64,000 bases of DNA from Chryseobacterium sp. ERMR1:04 (GTDB lineage Bacteria; Bacteroidota; Bacteroidia; Flavobacteriales; Weeksellaceae), in the NCBI RefSeq assembly GCF_001297705.1, contig NZ_LIRF01000008.1:124001-188000 (forward strand), written 5' to 3'. Below, piece by piece: positions 17,232 to 25,559 of the stretch. Position 1 is the first letter of the stretch. Each line of letters starts with the position of its first letter. Made by a program: the position numbers and the translations under genes. A model generated the notes under the pieces. It saw nothing but the letters and a program-made list of their open reading frames with translations, ran no database searches and was not told the DNA's origin.

Positions 17232-18313
17232 TTATACAATTTCTCTCACTTTTCTTGGCTCATATTTATCAACCAAATCTGCAATTGCTTTTATGTGATC
17301 CGGTGTTGTTCCGCAGCAACCTCCGATAATATTGATGAGTCCTTTCTCTACGTATTCTCTGATTTGTTCTGCCATAAATTCTGGGGTTTCATCATATTTT
17401 CCGAACGCGTTTGGAAGTCCTGCATTAGGATATGCTGAAACATAAAAATCTGTATTATGTGCCAACGTTTCTAAAGGTGTCAACTGATTGGCGCCCAAAG
17501 CACAATTGAAACCAACACTTAATAAATTTAAATTATCTAAAGTAAATAAGGTGTCAACTGATTGGCGCCCAAAGCACAATTGAAACCAACACTTAATAAA
17601 TTTAAATGTGAAACTGAAATCAGGAAAGCTTCTGCGGTTTGTCCGCTCAACGTTCTTCCTGAAGCATCGGTAATTGTTCCTGAAACCATGATTGGAATCT
17701 TAATTCCTCTTTCTTCACTAATTTCATCAATAGCGAAAAGAGCAGCCTTTGCATTCAATGTATCGAAAATAGTTTCTACCAATAAAATATCTGAACCTCC
17801 ATCTAATAAAGCTTCAGACTGTTGTTTGTAAGCAATTCTCAATTCATCAAAAGTAATTGCTCTGTATCCCGGATCGTTTACATCAGGGCTTAAACTCGCC
17901 GTTCTGTTGGTTGGCCCGATGGAACCTGCTACAAATCTTGGTTTATCCGGATTTTGAGCAGTAAATTCATCACAAACTTTTCTTGCAATCTTTGCAGATT
18001 CATAGTTCAGTTCGTACACCAACTCTTCCATATGATAATCTGCCATCGCAATGGTTGTTCCTGAGAAGGTATTGGTTTCCAAGATATCAGCTCCGGCTTC
18101 CAAATACTTTTTATGAACTTCCTCAATTGCTTCCGGTTGCGTTAATGAAAGTAAATCGTTGTTTCCTTTTACTGGATGTTCCCAATCTTTGAAACGCTCG
18201 CCACGGTAATCTTCTTCCTCGAATTTATATCGCTGAAGCATTGTTCCCATTGCTCCGTCAAGAATTAAAATCCTTTCTGATAACGCTTTATATAATTGTT
18301 CTGAATTTTTCAT
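17232..18313 (-). pseudogene. metH: MetH homocysteine-binding module, disrupted by a 74-bp insertion that includes a duplication
   Basis: Homocysteine S-methyltransferase module of split MetH. The first frame (18313 to 17537) starts MKNSEQLYKALSERILILDGAMGTM and runs through GSIGPTNRTASLSPDV to SVGFNCALGANQLTP, then stops after YLL. The second frame (to 17232) repeats NLNLLSVGFNCALGANQLTP and continues as LETLAHN, VSAYPNAGLPNAFGKYDETP and GGCCGTTPDHIKAI. Removing 74 bp gives one 335-residue protein of normal length, with the zinc ligands in FNCALG and GGCCGT. The insertion is 59 bp duplicated plus 15 bp not duplicated. As read, the frame is broken and the last two zinc Cys are lost from the first product. 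It could be a true mutation, an unstable duplication that reverts, or an assembly error. Confidence 0.88.
17474..17606. repeat. 59-bp direct duplication inside metH N-terminal gene
   Basis: Copies at 17474-17532 and 17548-17606 are identical, separated by 15 bp, so the period is 74 bp. Each encodes the zinc-binding FNCALGANQLTP segment. 74 is not a multiple of 3, which causes the frameshift. Confidence 0.95.
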
Positions 18314-18328
18314 TTTATATATAATTTA

Positions 18329-18382
18329 CCATAGGTTTCACCTATGGCTATTGTTGTTGAACCCTTCGGGTTCGTTATTAAT
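18329..18382 (-). repeat. Double-hairpin intergenic repeat, copy 1
   Basis: Minus-strand unit with GAACCCGAAGGGTTC, a short spacer, AATAGCCATAGG and CCTATGG, giving two small stems. It fills the metZ to metH-N spacer and begins on the metZ stop codon. It has the same layout as the copies at 19560-19678. Confidence 0.8.
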
Positions 18383-19544
18383 CCAATGCCTGTTTTAGAT
18401 CTGCGATAATATCTTCCACATTTTCCAATCCTACTGAACAACGAACTAAACCGGCTGTAATTCCTACTTCATTTCTTTCTTCATCTGACAATTTCGAGTG
18501 CGTAGTAGATGCCGGATGCGTCACAATTGTTCTGGTATCACCAAGATTTGCAGAAAGAGAACACATTTTTATTTTATCTAAAAAGTTTCTTCCGCCTTCA
18601 ATACCACCTTTGATTTCAAAAGCAACGATATTTCCGCCCAACTTCATTTGTTTTTTTGCGACTTCATAACTTGGATGAGAAGGTAAGAATGGATATTTTG
18701 CCAACTCTACATTCGGGTGACTTTCTAAAAATTCGGCTACTTTTAAAGCATTTTCGCAGTGTTTTTCTACACGGATTGCCAACGTTTCTAAACTCTTTGA
18801 CAAAACCCAAGCGTTGAAAGGCGACATTGCAGGTCCGGTATTTCTTGCGAAAAGATAAATCTCACGAATAAGATCTTCTCGACCCACGGCTACTCCACCT
18901 AAAACACGACCTTGACCGTCAATCAATTTCGTTGCTGAGTGAACAACAACATCTGCACCATATTTAATCGGTTGCTGAAGATAAGGCGTTGCAAAACAAT
19001 TGTCTACAATAAAAATAAGATTATGTTTTTTCGCTATTTTTCCAAAAAACTCTAAATCTAATACTTCAATTGCAGGATTTGTAGGGGTTTCCAGATATAA
19101 AATCTTGGTATTGGGTTGAATATATTTTTCTACATTTTCGGCATCTCCAGCTTTAAAATAAGTAGTTTCAATATTCCATTTCGGAAAATACTTTGTGAAC
19201 AACGTGTGCGTAGATCCAAAAACTGACTGACAACTTACAATATGATCTCCAGCATTTAACAATGTTGCAAATGTTGAATAGATAGCCGCCATTCCTGTTG
19301 CGAAAGCATATCCTGCTTCTGCACCTTCCATTTTCACAATTTTATCTGTGAATTCCGTTACATTAGGATTTGAAAATCGGCTGTATAAATTCTTTGGTTT
19401 TTCTTCTGCAAAACTGGCTCTCATATCTTCTGCATCCTGAAAAATAAAACTGGATGTAAGATATAAAGGCGTAGAATGCTCATCAAACTGGGTTCTTTCA
19501 GTTTGAGTTCTTATTGCGGAGGTTTCAAAATTTTCTTTTTCCAT
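18378..19544 (-). CDS. metZ: O-succinylhomoserine/O-acetylhomoserine sulfhydrylase (MetZ-like)
   Basis: 388-residue PLP enzyme of the Cys/Met metabolism family, expected to convert activated homoserine plus sulfide to homocysteine. Features are NLYSRFSNPNVTEF, the GAEAGYAFATGMAAI cofactor loop, LETPTNPAIEVLDLE, DNCFATPYLQQP and the Schiff-base lysine in HSATKLIDGQGRVLGG. The SATK-IDGQGR form is typical of MetZ rather than of cystathionine gamma-synthase. It lies between hom and metH in the riboswitch-controlled operon. The acyl donor (succinyl or acetyl) depends on MetX and cannot be decided from this sequence. Confidence 0.88.
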   Translation of the reverse strand: MEKENFETSAIRTQTERTQFDEHSTPLYLTSSFIFQDAEDMRASFAEEKPKNLYSRFSNPNVTEFTDKIVKMEGAEAGYAFATGMAAIYSTFATLLNAGDHIVSCQSVFGSTHTLFTKYFPKWNIETTYFKAGDAENVEKYIQPNTKILYLETPTNPAIEVLDLEFFGKIAKKHNLIFIVDNCFATPYLQQPIKYGADVVVHSATKLIDGQGRVLGGVAVGREDLIREIYLFARNTGPAMSPFNAWVLSKSLETLAIRVEKHCENALKVAEFLESHPNVELAKYPFLPSHPSYEVAKKQMKLGGNIVAFEIKGGIEGGRNFLDKIKMCSLSANLGDTRTIVTHPASTTHSKLSDEERNEVGITAGLVRCSVGLENVEDIIADLKQALD

Positions 19545-19559
19545 TATTCTATTATTTTT

Positions 19560-19678
19560 CCATAGATTTCACCTACGGCTATTGATATTGAACTCTTCGG
19601 GTTCGCTGATTATTTAGTCCCATAGGTTTTACCTACGGCTATTCATGTTGAACCCTTCGGGTTCGCTGATTATTTAGT
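19560..19678 (-). repeat. Double-hairpin intergenic repeat, two tandem copies
   Basis: Two 60-bp units (19560-19619 and 19620-19678) fill the hom to metZ spacer. Each minus-strand unit reads TAATCAGCGAACCCGAAG(G/A)GTTC, then AATAGCCGTAGGT and an (A/G)TCTATGG-type end, forming GAACCC/GGGTTC and ATAGGT/ACCTAT stems. The distal unit overlaps the hom stop codon. Confidence 0.85.
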
Positions 19679-21208
19679 TTCACTCACTCTTAAAATATCT
19701 CCGAAAACGCCTCTTGCAGTAACCTGAGCTCCGGCTCCGGCCCCCATAATGACAATTGGATTCTCCCCATAACTTTCGGTATAGATTTCAAAGATTGAAT
19801 CTGAACCTTTTAGTTGTCCTAACGCCGAAGTTGCAGGAACAGAAATTAGTTTTACATCCAACTCCCCTTTTTCTTTTTGCAAATCTCCATGCAGATCTCC
19901 AACGTATCTCAATACGTGACCAGGCTCTTGGTTTTCTTTGATTTTCTGATATTCATCATTCAACTCTTCCAGTCTTGAAAGAAACTCCGGTTTTGAAACA
20001 GAAAGTAAATTTTCCGGAACTAAATTTTGAATATTGATATCATTAAACTCATTGATTAAATCTAATTCTCTCGCCAAAATCAATAATTTTCTTGCCACAT
20101 CGTTTCCTGACAAATCTTCTCTTGGATCTGGTTCTGTATATCCTTTTTCCAACGCTTCATTGATGATTGTGGAAAATTGATCGTCTCTTAAAGAAAAGTT
20201 GTTGAAAACATAACTCAATGTTCCAGAGAATACTCCTTTAATTCTTGTGATATTTTCTCCCGAAAGGTGTAATAATTTTATGGTATCAATAAGCGGCAAA
20301 CCTGCGCCAACATTGGTTTCGTATAAATAACGTCTGTTATTTTTATTCAACGTATATCTTAGTTTACGATATTCCTCTATCGGAAGGGTGTTGAAAATTT
20401 TATTGGAAGAAACCAAGTCGAACCCGTTTTCAGCCAATGCGTGATAGTTATGAACAAAATCTTTACTCGCCGTGTTATCAACAACGATCAGGTTTTCCAA
20501 TTGATTTTCTTTTGAGAACCTGATTAATTCCTGAACATCTGACGGACTTTCTGCTGTCAATATCTCATCGCTCCAATTGCTCCCAAATCCTTTTTTATTA
20601 AAAGCAATTTTTCTTGAATTGGCCACTGCAACCACTTTAAGATCGATCTTTTTACGTCTTCTAATCTCTTCTGAAGACTGTAAAACCTGCTCTATTAAAG
20701 TTTTTCCAACATTTCCATGACCAATAATTGCCAAGTGAACTGTTTTTGGCTTTTTAGAGGTTTCAGATTCGATGATATTTTTTGCTTTCTCGTCTTGAGA
20801 AGAAGTTACCACAATATTGATACGCTTTTCGCTTCCTACTTGATTTAAAAGCAAAGGAAAAACGTTGTTTCTAGCTAATTCAGCCAACACTTTATTTAAA
20901 TCTTCTGCAACAAAACCTATTACAGAAACATTATTTATACTGTAAATCTGAGAAACTTTCCCTGATTTTCTTTCTGTTTCAAACTCGTCAATCAGACAAT
21001 TGACCGCTTTTTCAGAATCAGCTTCCTGGACCAAAATTGATAATCCGTTTTCAATAGCCTGCTGAGAAATTATCCCCACACTGATTCGCGCTAAAGTAAG
21101 CGCTTTAAAAATTCTTCCGTCAATCCCGATTTCACCTAAGAAATCTTCCCCTTCAAATTTGATGATTGATCTGTTTTTTAAAAATTTTATTTCGTTAGCA
21201 TTTTTCAT
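19670..21208 (-). CDS. Homoserine dehydrogenase with ThrA-type regulatory ACT domains, no kinase
   Basis: 512-residue enzyme reducing aspartate semialdehyde to homoserine. Residues 1-150 match the linker/regulatory part of bifunctional ThrA/MetL (FKALTLARISVGIISQQ, then SINNVSVIGFVAEDLNKVL: two ACT-like units). Residues 155-512 are homoserine dehydrogenase: LAIIGHGNVGKTLIEQVL (NAD(P) site), VVDNTASKDFV, YETNVGAGLPLIDTIK, GTLSYVFN, DVARKLLILARE and GAGAGAQVTARGVFGDIL. The aspartokinase domain that precedes this in ThrA is absent, so the kinase must be encoded elsewhere. It lies 3 nt after metX. Allosteric control by threonine or methionine is an inference. Confidence 0.92.
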   Translation of the reverse strand: MKNANEIKFLKNRSIIKFEGEDFLGEIGIDGRIFKALTLARISVGIISQQAIENGLSILVQEADSEKAVNCLIDEFETERKSGKVSQIYSINNVSVIGFVAEDLNKVLAELARNNVFPLLLNQVGSEKRINIVVTSSQDEKAKNIIESETSKKPKTVHLAIIGHGNVGKTLIEQVLQSSEEIRRRKKIDLKVVAVANSRKIAFNKKGFGSNWSDEILTAESPSDVQELIRFSKENQLENLIVVDNTASKDFVHNYHALAENGFDLVSSNKIFNTLPIEEYRKLRYTLNKNNRRYLYETNVGAGLPLIDTIKLLHLSGENITRIKGVFSGTLSYVFNNFSLRDDQFSTIINEALEKGYTEPDPREDLSGNDVARKLLILARELDLINEFNDINIQNLVPENLLSVSKPEFLSRLEELNDEYQKIKENQEPGHVLRYVGDLHGDLQKEKGELDVKLISVPATSALGQLKGSDSIFEIYTESYGENPIVIMGAGAGAQVTARGVFGDILRVSETK

Positions 21209-21211
21209 CGT

Positions 21212-22150
21212 CTATAAAATATTTTTAATGATGTTATTTAATTGTTCGTATTCCATTAAGAAGGCATCGTGCCCCTGAACTGATTTGATCTCGTGATAGA
21301 AAACATTTTCCTTTTTTTCTTTTAGCTTTTCAAAGCATGTTCGGATCTCGGAAGCTGGAAAAAATAAATCTGTATCTACCGAGATCATGTGCATTCGTGC
21401 CTCGATTTTTTCTAATTTATCTTCTTCTGCATTAATATTCATTAACAAGTGGTTCATTAGTTTATACGCTTTTAAACTAAACCTATCGTTTAATGAATTT
21501 CCGTGATAAACAAGCCAATCTTCCGATTCCAGGGTTTGTTTTTCCTTATTGTATCTGTTTTGAAATCTATCGTTTAAAGATTCTGGTGTTCTGTAACACA
21601 ACATCGCATGAATTCTGGCTTTTTGTAATGGTTTATCATTTCCATTTAACAAAAACTTCTGAACCAGGCATTGTGCATGAAGCCAATCATGAGTTCTGTA
21701 ATCACAGGCAATGGGAATGAAAATTTCGGCAAGCTGTGGTTGTTGAACCAACATTTCCCAGCCAATTCCTCCTCCCAAAGAACCTCCAATAATGGCATAC
21801 AAGTTTTTTATATTAAGTGTTTCAAGACCTTTTAAAAAGATATTGGCAATATCTGAAGGCGTGAAATCTTCATATTCATCAATTAAAAAATGATCATAGC
21901 CGTTTCCGGGAATATTGAAACAAAGAACTGTATATTGATTCGTATCGATGACCTGATTTTCACCAATTAATTTTTTCCACCATCCTTTTTCTCCGGAAAC
22001 ATCTGAATTTCCAGTTAAGGCATGATTAATTAAAATGATAGGTGCTGTAAACAGGGCCTTCCCGAAAAGCTGGTAGCTCAACGAGATATTATATTCCTTA
22101 TTGGAATTGGTTTGATACGAAAGATTAATATAGTTTAGTTCTGTTTTCAA
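21212..22150 (-). CDS. metX: Homoserine O-acyltransferase-like alpha/beta hydrolase (MetX family)
   Basis: 312-residue alpha/beta-hydrolase fold protein, first gene of the methionine operon. It should activate homoserine by acylation. Visible features are ILINHALTGNSDV (oxyanion region), FNIPGNGYDHF, the nucleophile elbow IGGSLGGGIGWEM with catalytic Ser, a late Asp (SVDTDLFFP) and the catalytic His in VQGHDAFLMEYE. It is shorter than classical MetX (about 350-380), with a reduced lid. Translation appears to start at TTG (22150), since no ATG is available in frame before conserved sequence. A SAM-I riboswitch lies 68 nt upstream. Confidence 0.85.
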   Translation of the reverse strand: MKTELNYINLSYQTNSNKEYNISLSYQLFGKALFTAPIILINHALTGNSDVSGEKGWWKKLIGENQVIDTNQYTVLCFNIPGNGYDHFLIDEYEDFTPSDIANIFLKGLETLNIKNLYAIIGGSLGGGIGWEMLVQQPQLAEIFIPIACDYRTHDWLHAQCLVQKFLLNGNDKPLQKARIHAMLCYRTPESLNDRFQNRYNKEKQTLESEDWLVYHGNSLNDRFSLKAYKLMNHLLMNINAEEDKLEKIEARMHMISVDTDLFFPASEIRTCFEKLKEKKENVFYHEIKSVQGHDAFLMEYEQLNNIIKNIL

Positions 22151-22217
22151 TTCTATTATACTTTTTGATAATACAATTTGAAAATGCCATAAGGAATGGC
22201 TGAAAGAACTTCAGTGA

Positions 22218-22322
22218 GTTATCTGTCCAAAATAATCTTTGGTAGAACGTAGCACCTTCTTCGCTTGCGCGAAGGGTTGCTAAGGTTTCATAGGGTCTAA
22301 TCCCTCAACCTTTCTTGATAAC
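22218..22322 (-). promoter_or_regulatory. SAM-I (S-box) riboswitch controlling the methionine operon
   Basis: Minus-strand leader with all S-box hallmarks. Stem P1 pairs GTTATC (22322-22317) with GATAAC (22223-22218). Between them are AAGAAAGGTTGAGGGA, the GAAACC and TAGCAACC elements, a GC-rich P3 (CTTCGCGCAAGCGAAG), and AAGGTGCTA before a P4 region. Between the aptamer and the metX TTG, a hairpin GCCAT-TCCTT-ATGGC could be part of the expression platform. SAM binding would turn off metX and the downstream genes when methionine is abundant. Confidence 0.93.
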
Positions 22323-22351
22323 ATTTTCAATATGTGAATGATCGAATACTG

Positions 22352-22359
22352 CAAATATA
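22352..22359 (-). promoter_or_regulatory. -7 element of the methionine operon
   Basis: Minus-strand TATATTTG (TAnnTTTG) about 30 nt before the start of the SAM-I aptamer, correctly placed to start the riboswitch transcript. No clear -33 box. The rest of the gap to 22512 is AT-rich with no other signal that I can support. Confidence 0.6.
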
Positions 22360-22511
22360 GAACTTTTCTTTTAAATATTTATATAAATTTAATTTAATCT
22401 CGGGAAGCCTTTAAACAAAAGAGTTTCAAGGATATGTTACATATTATTCAGATTCAAAATGTTGGAATTATTTTTCAAAAAACCTACCTTCGTAAGGAAA
22501 AGTGATGAAAT

Positions 22512-25121
22512 ATGAGCGTCGAAAAACAAAGATTACAAGATAACAACTGGAAAACTTGGGGACCATATGTCAGCAACAGACAATGGGGAAACGTACGTGA
22601 AGATTATAGTCCGGACGGCAATGCCTGGGGATCTACAAGTCATGATAAAGCTGAAAGCTACGCTTACAGATGGGCAGAAGAAGGAATTGCCGGTATCTCA
22701 GATCCAAAGCAACTTTTATGTTTCGCTCTTTCTTTCTGGAATAAAAAAGATAAGATCGTTAAAGAACGATTTTTCGGATTGAGCAACCACCAAGGAAATC
22801 ACGGAGAAGATATTAAAGAACTTTTTTACTATTTAGACAATACACCTACCCACAGTTACATGAAAATGGTGTACAAATATCCTATCAACGAATTCCCTTA
22901 CGATATTCTTGTTGCAGAGAACGGAAACCGTAGCAAGAAAGAACCGGAATACGAACTTTTTGATACCGGAATCTTTAACAACAATGAATATTTCGATATT
23001 TTTATTGAATACTGTAAAGCAGACCATGAGGATATTCTAGTGAGAGTTACTGTTTGTAACAGAAGCCATCAGGACGCTCCTATTATAGTTGCTCCTACAG
23101 CTTGGTTTAGAAACAACTGGAAATGGGGTTACAATACGTATAAAGGACAGTTGAATGCTTCTAATGATGGCTGTATCGACATCCATCATGACAGTATTTC
23201 TATAAAAAAATTCTATTCAAGAAACAATAATTCAAAGAGTGTATTTTGTGAGAATGAAACGAATGCACCCAAATTATATGGAGCTCTTTATTCAGGAAAC
23301 ACCTATTATAAAGATGGTATTAATGATCATATCATTTATGGAAGTAATACCGTAAATCCTGAGAAAACAGGGAGTAAAGCTTCTTTTATCATTGATGAAA
23401 TAATTGAAGCCGGACAATCTAAAACGTTTGATTTCAGATTATCTCCACATGAAACAGATGAACCCTTCCATCAGTTTGATGAAATTTTTAATGCAAGAAT
23501 TTCCGAAGCTAATGAATATTATGACGAAATTCAACAAGATGTAAGTACCGAAGATGAAAAGAATGTACAGAGACAAGCCTTTGCCGGATTGCTTTGGAAC
23601 AAACAATTTTATCATTATAACGTCGGAAAATGGCTAAAAGGTGATCCTAATTTTCATGCTCCAAGAGATTTCAACAATTATGTAAGAAATACAGAATGGA
23701 ATCACATGCACAACAAAGACATTATTTCCATGCCTGATAAATGGGAATACCCTTGGTATGCGACTTGGGATCTTGCTTTTCACTGTGTTCCTTTTGCTAT
23801 CATCGATGCTGAGTTTGCAAAAAATCAACTTTTATTGTTAACCAAAGAATGGTATATGCATCCGAACGGGCAACTTCCTGCTTATGAATGGAATTTGAGT
23901 GATGTAAATCCGCCAGTTCACGCATGGTCTTGTTTCAGGGTTTTTAAAATCGATGAAAAAACAAACGGAAAACCAGATCTTTTATTCCTGGAAAAGGTTT
24001 TTCAAAAACTATTGCTCAATTTTACCTGGTGGGTTAACCGAAAAGATAAAAGCGGTAATAATATTTTCGGAGGTGGTTTCTTAGGCCTCGATAACATTGG
24101 TGCTTTTGACCGAAATATGGAATTAAAAGACGGTCAACACCTTGAGCAAGCCGATGGAACAAGCTGGATGGCAATGTATGCGCTTAATATGATGAGAATG
24201 GCAATGGAGCTGGCTCAATACTATCAAGTGTATGAAGATATGGCCATCAAATTCTTTGAACACTATCTTTATATCGCCGAAGCCATGGAAAACATGGGAG
24301 ACGGTAAAGAAGGTTTATGGAATGAAGAAGACGGATTTTTCTATGATGTGTTACAGCTAGGAAATGGCGAAAGTGTTTCTTTACGTTTGAGAAGTATTGT
24401 GGGTTTAATTCCTTTATTTGCAGTAGAAGTTATTGATCATCACTTATTGGATAAAATGCCCAATTTCACAAAAAGGATGGAATGGATTTTAAAAAACAAA
24501 CCTGAATTAACAAAGCTTGTTTCTCACTGGGAAGAAGAAGGCCAAGGAAGAAAGCATCTGATGAGTATTCTGCGTAAAAACAGATTGTCTAAAGTACTAA
24601 CGAGAATGCTTGATGAAAATGAATTTTTAAGTTCTTACGGCATCCGGGCGATGTCTAAAGTATATGAACAAAATCCTTTTGTATTCTCTGTGCATGGCAG
24701 AGAAAACTGGGTCTATTATACTCCTGCAGAAAGTGACAGCAGAATGTTTGGAGGAAACAGCAACTGGAGAGGACCAATCTGGTTTCCTATTAATTTTCTC
24801 ATCGTTGAAAGTTTACAACGTTTTCATTTTTATTATGGAAACAGTTTAAAAGTTGAATTACCAACCGGAAGCGGAGATAAGAGAAACCTTGATGAAGTAG
24901 CCCAAAATATCAGCAACAGGCTTTGTTCTATCTTCTTAAAAGACGAAAATGGAGCGCGTGCTTTCAATGGTGGAAATTCTACCTTTAATTATGATGAAAA
25001 TTTCAAGAACTATATTACTTTCTTTGAATATTTCCACGGAGATAACGGTCGTGGAGTTGGCGCCTCTCACCAAACAGGATGGACTGCCACGGTAGCCAAA
25101 TTAATGAAATCAAGAATATGA
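22512..25121 (+). CDS. GH63-like glucosidase (MGH1-like glycoside hydrolase)
   Basis: 869-residue cytosolic protein without a signal peptide, of the (alpha/alpha)6-barrel glucosidase group related to GH63 processing glucosidase. It begins with WGPYVSNRQWGNVREDYSPDG, then an N-terminal beta domain. The catalytic barrel (about 370-869) contains KWEYPWYATWDLAFH, GQLPAYEWNLSDVNPPVHAW, ADGTSWMAMYALNMMRMA, GLWNEEDGFFYDV and NWRGPIWFPINF; the Asp in TWDLAFH and the Glu in AYEWN are candidate catalytic acids. It probably trims an alpha-glucoside or a storage oligosaccharide; the true substrate is unknown. It is divergent from the methionine operon and followed by its own terminator. Confidence 0.87.
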   Translation: MSVEKQRLQDNNWKTWGPYVSNRQWGNVREDYSPDGNAWGSTSHDKAESYAYRWAEEGIAGISDPKQLLCFALSFWNKKDKIVKERFFGLSNHQGNHGEDIKELFYYLDNTPTHSYMKMVYKYPINEFPYDILVAENGNRSKKEPEYELFDTGIFNNNEYFDIFIEYCKADHEDILVRVTVCNRSHQDAPIIVAPTAWFRNNWKWGYNTYKGQLNASNDGCIDIHHDSISIKKFYSRNNNSKSVFCENETNAPKLYGALYSGNTYYKDGINDHIIYGSNTVNPEKTGSKASFIIDEIIEAGQSKTFDFRLSPHETDEPFHQFDEIFNARISEANEYYDEIQQDVSTEDEKNVQRQAFAGLLWNKQFYHYNVGKWLKGDPNFHAPRDFNNYVRNTEWNHMHNKDIISMPDKWEYPWYATWDLAFHCVPFAIIDAEFAKNQLLLLTKEWYMHPNGQLPAYEWNLSDVNPPVHAWSCFRVFKIDEKTNGKPDLLFLEKVFQKLLLNFTWWVNRKDKSGNNIFGGGFLGLDNIGAFDRNMELKDGQHLEQADGTSWMAMYALNMMRMAMELAQYYQVYEDMAIKFFEHYLYIAEAMENMGDGKEGLWNEEDGFFYDVLQLGNGESVSLRLRSIVGLIPLFAVEVIDHHLLDKMPNFTKRMEWILKNKPELTKLVSHWEEEGQGRKHLMSILRKNRLSKVLTRMLDENEFLSSYGIRAMSKVYEQNPFVFSVHGRENWVYYTPAESDSRMFGGNSNWRGPIWFPINFLIVESLQRFHFYYGNSLKVELPTGSGDKRNLDEVAQNISNRLCSIFLKDENGARAFNGGNSTFNYDENFKNYITFFEYFHGDNGRGVGASHQTGWTATVAKLMKSRI

Positions 25122-25130
25122 TATCATGAT

Positions 25131-25156
25131 AAGCCTCTTTTTTAAGGGGCTTTTTT
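25131..25156 (+). terminator. Terminator of the GH63-like gene
   Basis: Stem AAGCCTC / GGGGCTT (7 bp with one G-U pair) and a run of six T, 10 nt after the stop codon. Confidence 0.85.
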
Positions 25157-25256
25157 ACTACACTCATTCATCAATAAATCAATAAACTAACATGAAAAAT
25201 TATATTCCTGTCTGATATTATTAATTTAATTATATTTGTAAACACAAACACACAAG

Positions 25257-25400
25257 ATGAAAATAAAATTACCTTTTACTTTCCTAATTTACTTATTAGG
25301 AATTCAGAATAAGAATATCTCCATATTCTTTTCACTTCTTAAAGCTGAGCCTCTTTTCACTTTCAAAAAAGTATATTTAAGGCCCTTAATTATACAATAA
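25257..25400 (+). CDS. Possible 47-residue ORF before the LRR genes
   Basis: A frame from ATG 25257 to TAA 25400 starts MKIKLPFTFLIYLLGIQ and has no later motif. A TATATTTG box (25231-25238) lies 18 nt upstream of it, so a transcript probably starts here and may run into the EF-hand/LRR gene at 25496. The peptide is AT-rich and lysine/phenylalanine-rich like random sequence in this genome, so it may not be a real gene. Downstream, at 25417-25436, lies an inverted repeat CTTGATA-6 nt-TATCAAG that could be an operator. Nothing else stands out in this 374-bp gap. Confidence 0.3.
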   Translation: MKIKLPFTFLIYLLGIQNKNISIFFSLLKAEPLFTFKKVYLRPLIIQ

Positions 25401-25463
25401 ATTCTGTATTTATTTTCTTGATATAATTGTATCAAGCTCCTATTACTTTACCTTAAAAGAGTA

Positions 25464-25559
25464 AAAATTAAAAACACACAATACATTATAATACTATGAA
25501 AACAAAATTATTTTATTTGCTTTCTTTCTTAATGATTAGCATGGGAATGAAAGCGCAAA
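25464..25559 (+). repeat. Shared 5' cassette of the LRR paralogues, copy 1
   Basis: 96 bp covering the last 32 bp of leader and the whole signal-peptide coding part. It matches 27826-27921 with two differences by eye (C/T just before the ATG and G/A in a Leu codon). Confidence 0.9.

Noticed and set aside
17232..17579. A separate 115-codon gene starting with MCFGRQSVDT
   Set aside because: Its start lies in the duplicated metH segment read in another frame, and the rest is the MetH C-terminal piece; it is part of one broken gene.
22512..25121. Mannosyl-oligosaccharide glucosidase (eukaryotic GH63) as a firm function
   Set aside because: The barrel is GH63-like but bacterial members have other substrates; the call was kept general.
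25257..25400. Confident small gene upstream of the LRR paralogues
   Set aside because: Kept only as a low-confidence feature because composition looks random and no conserved motif is seen.
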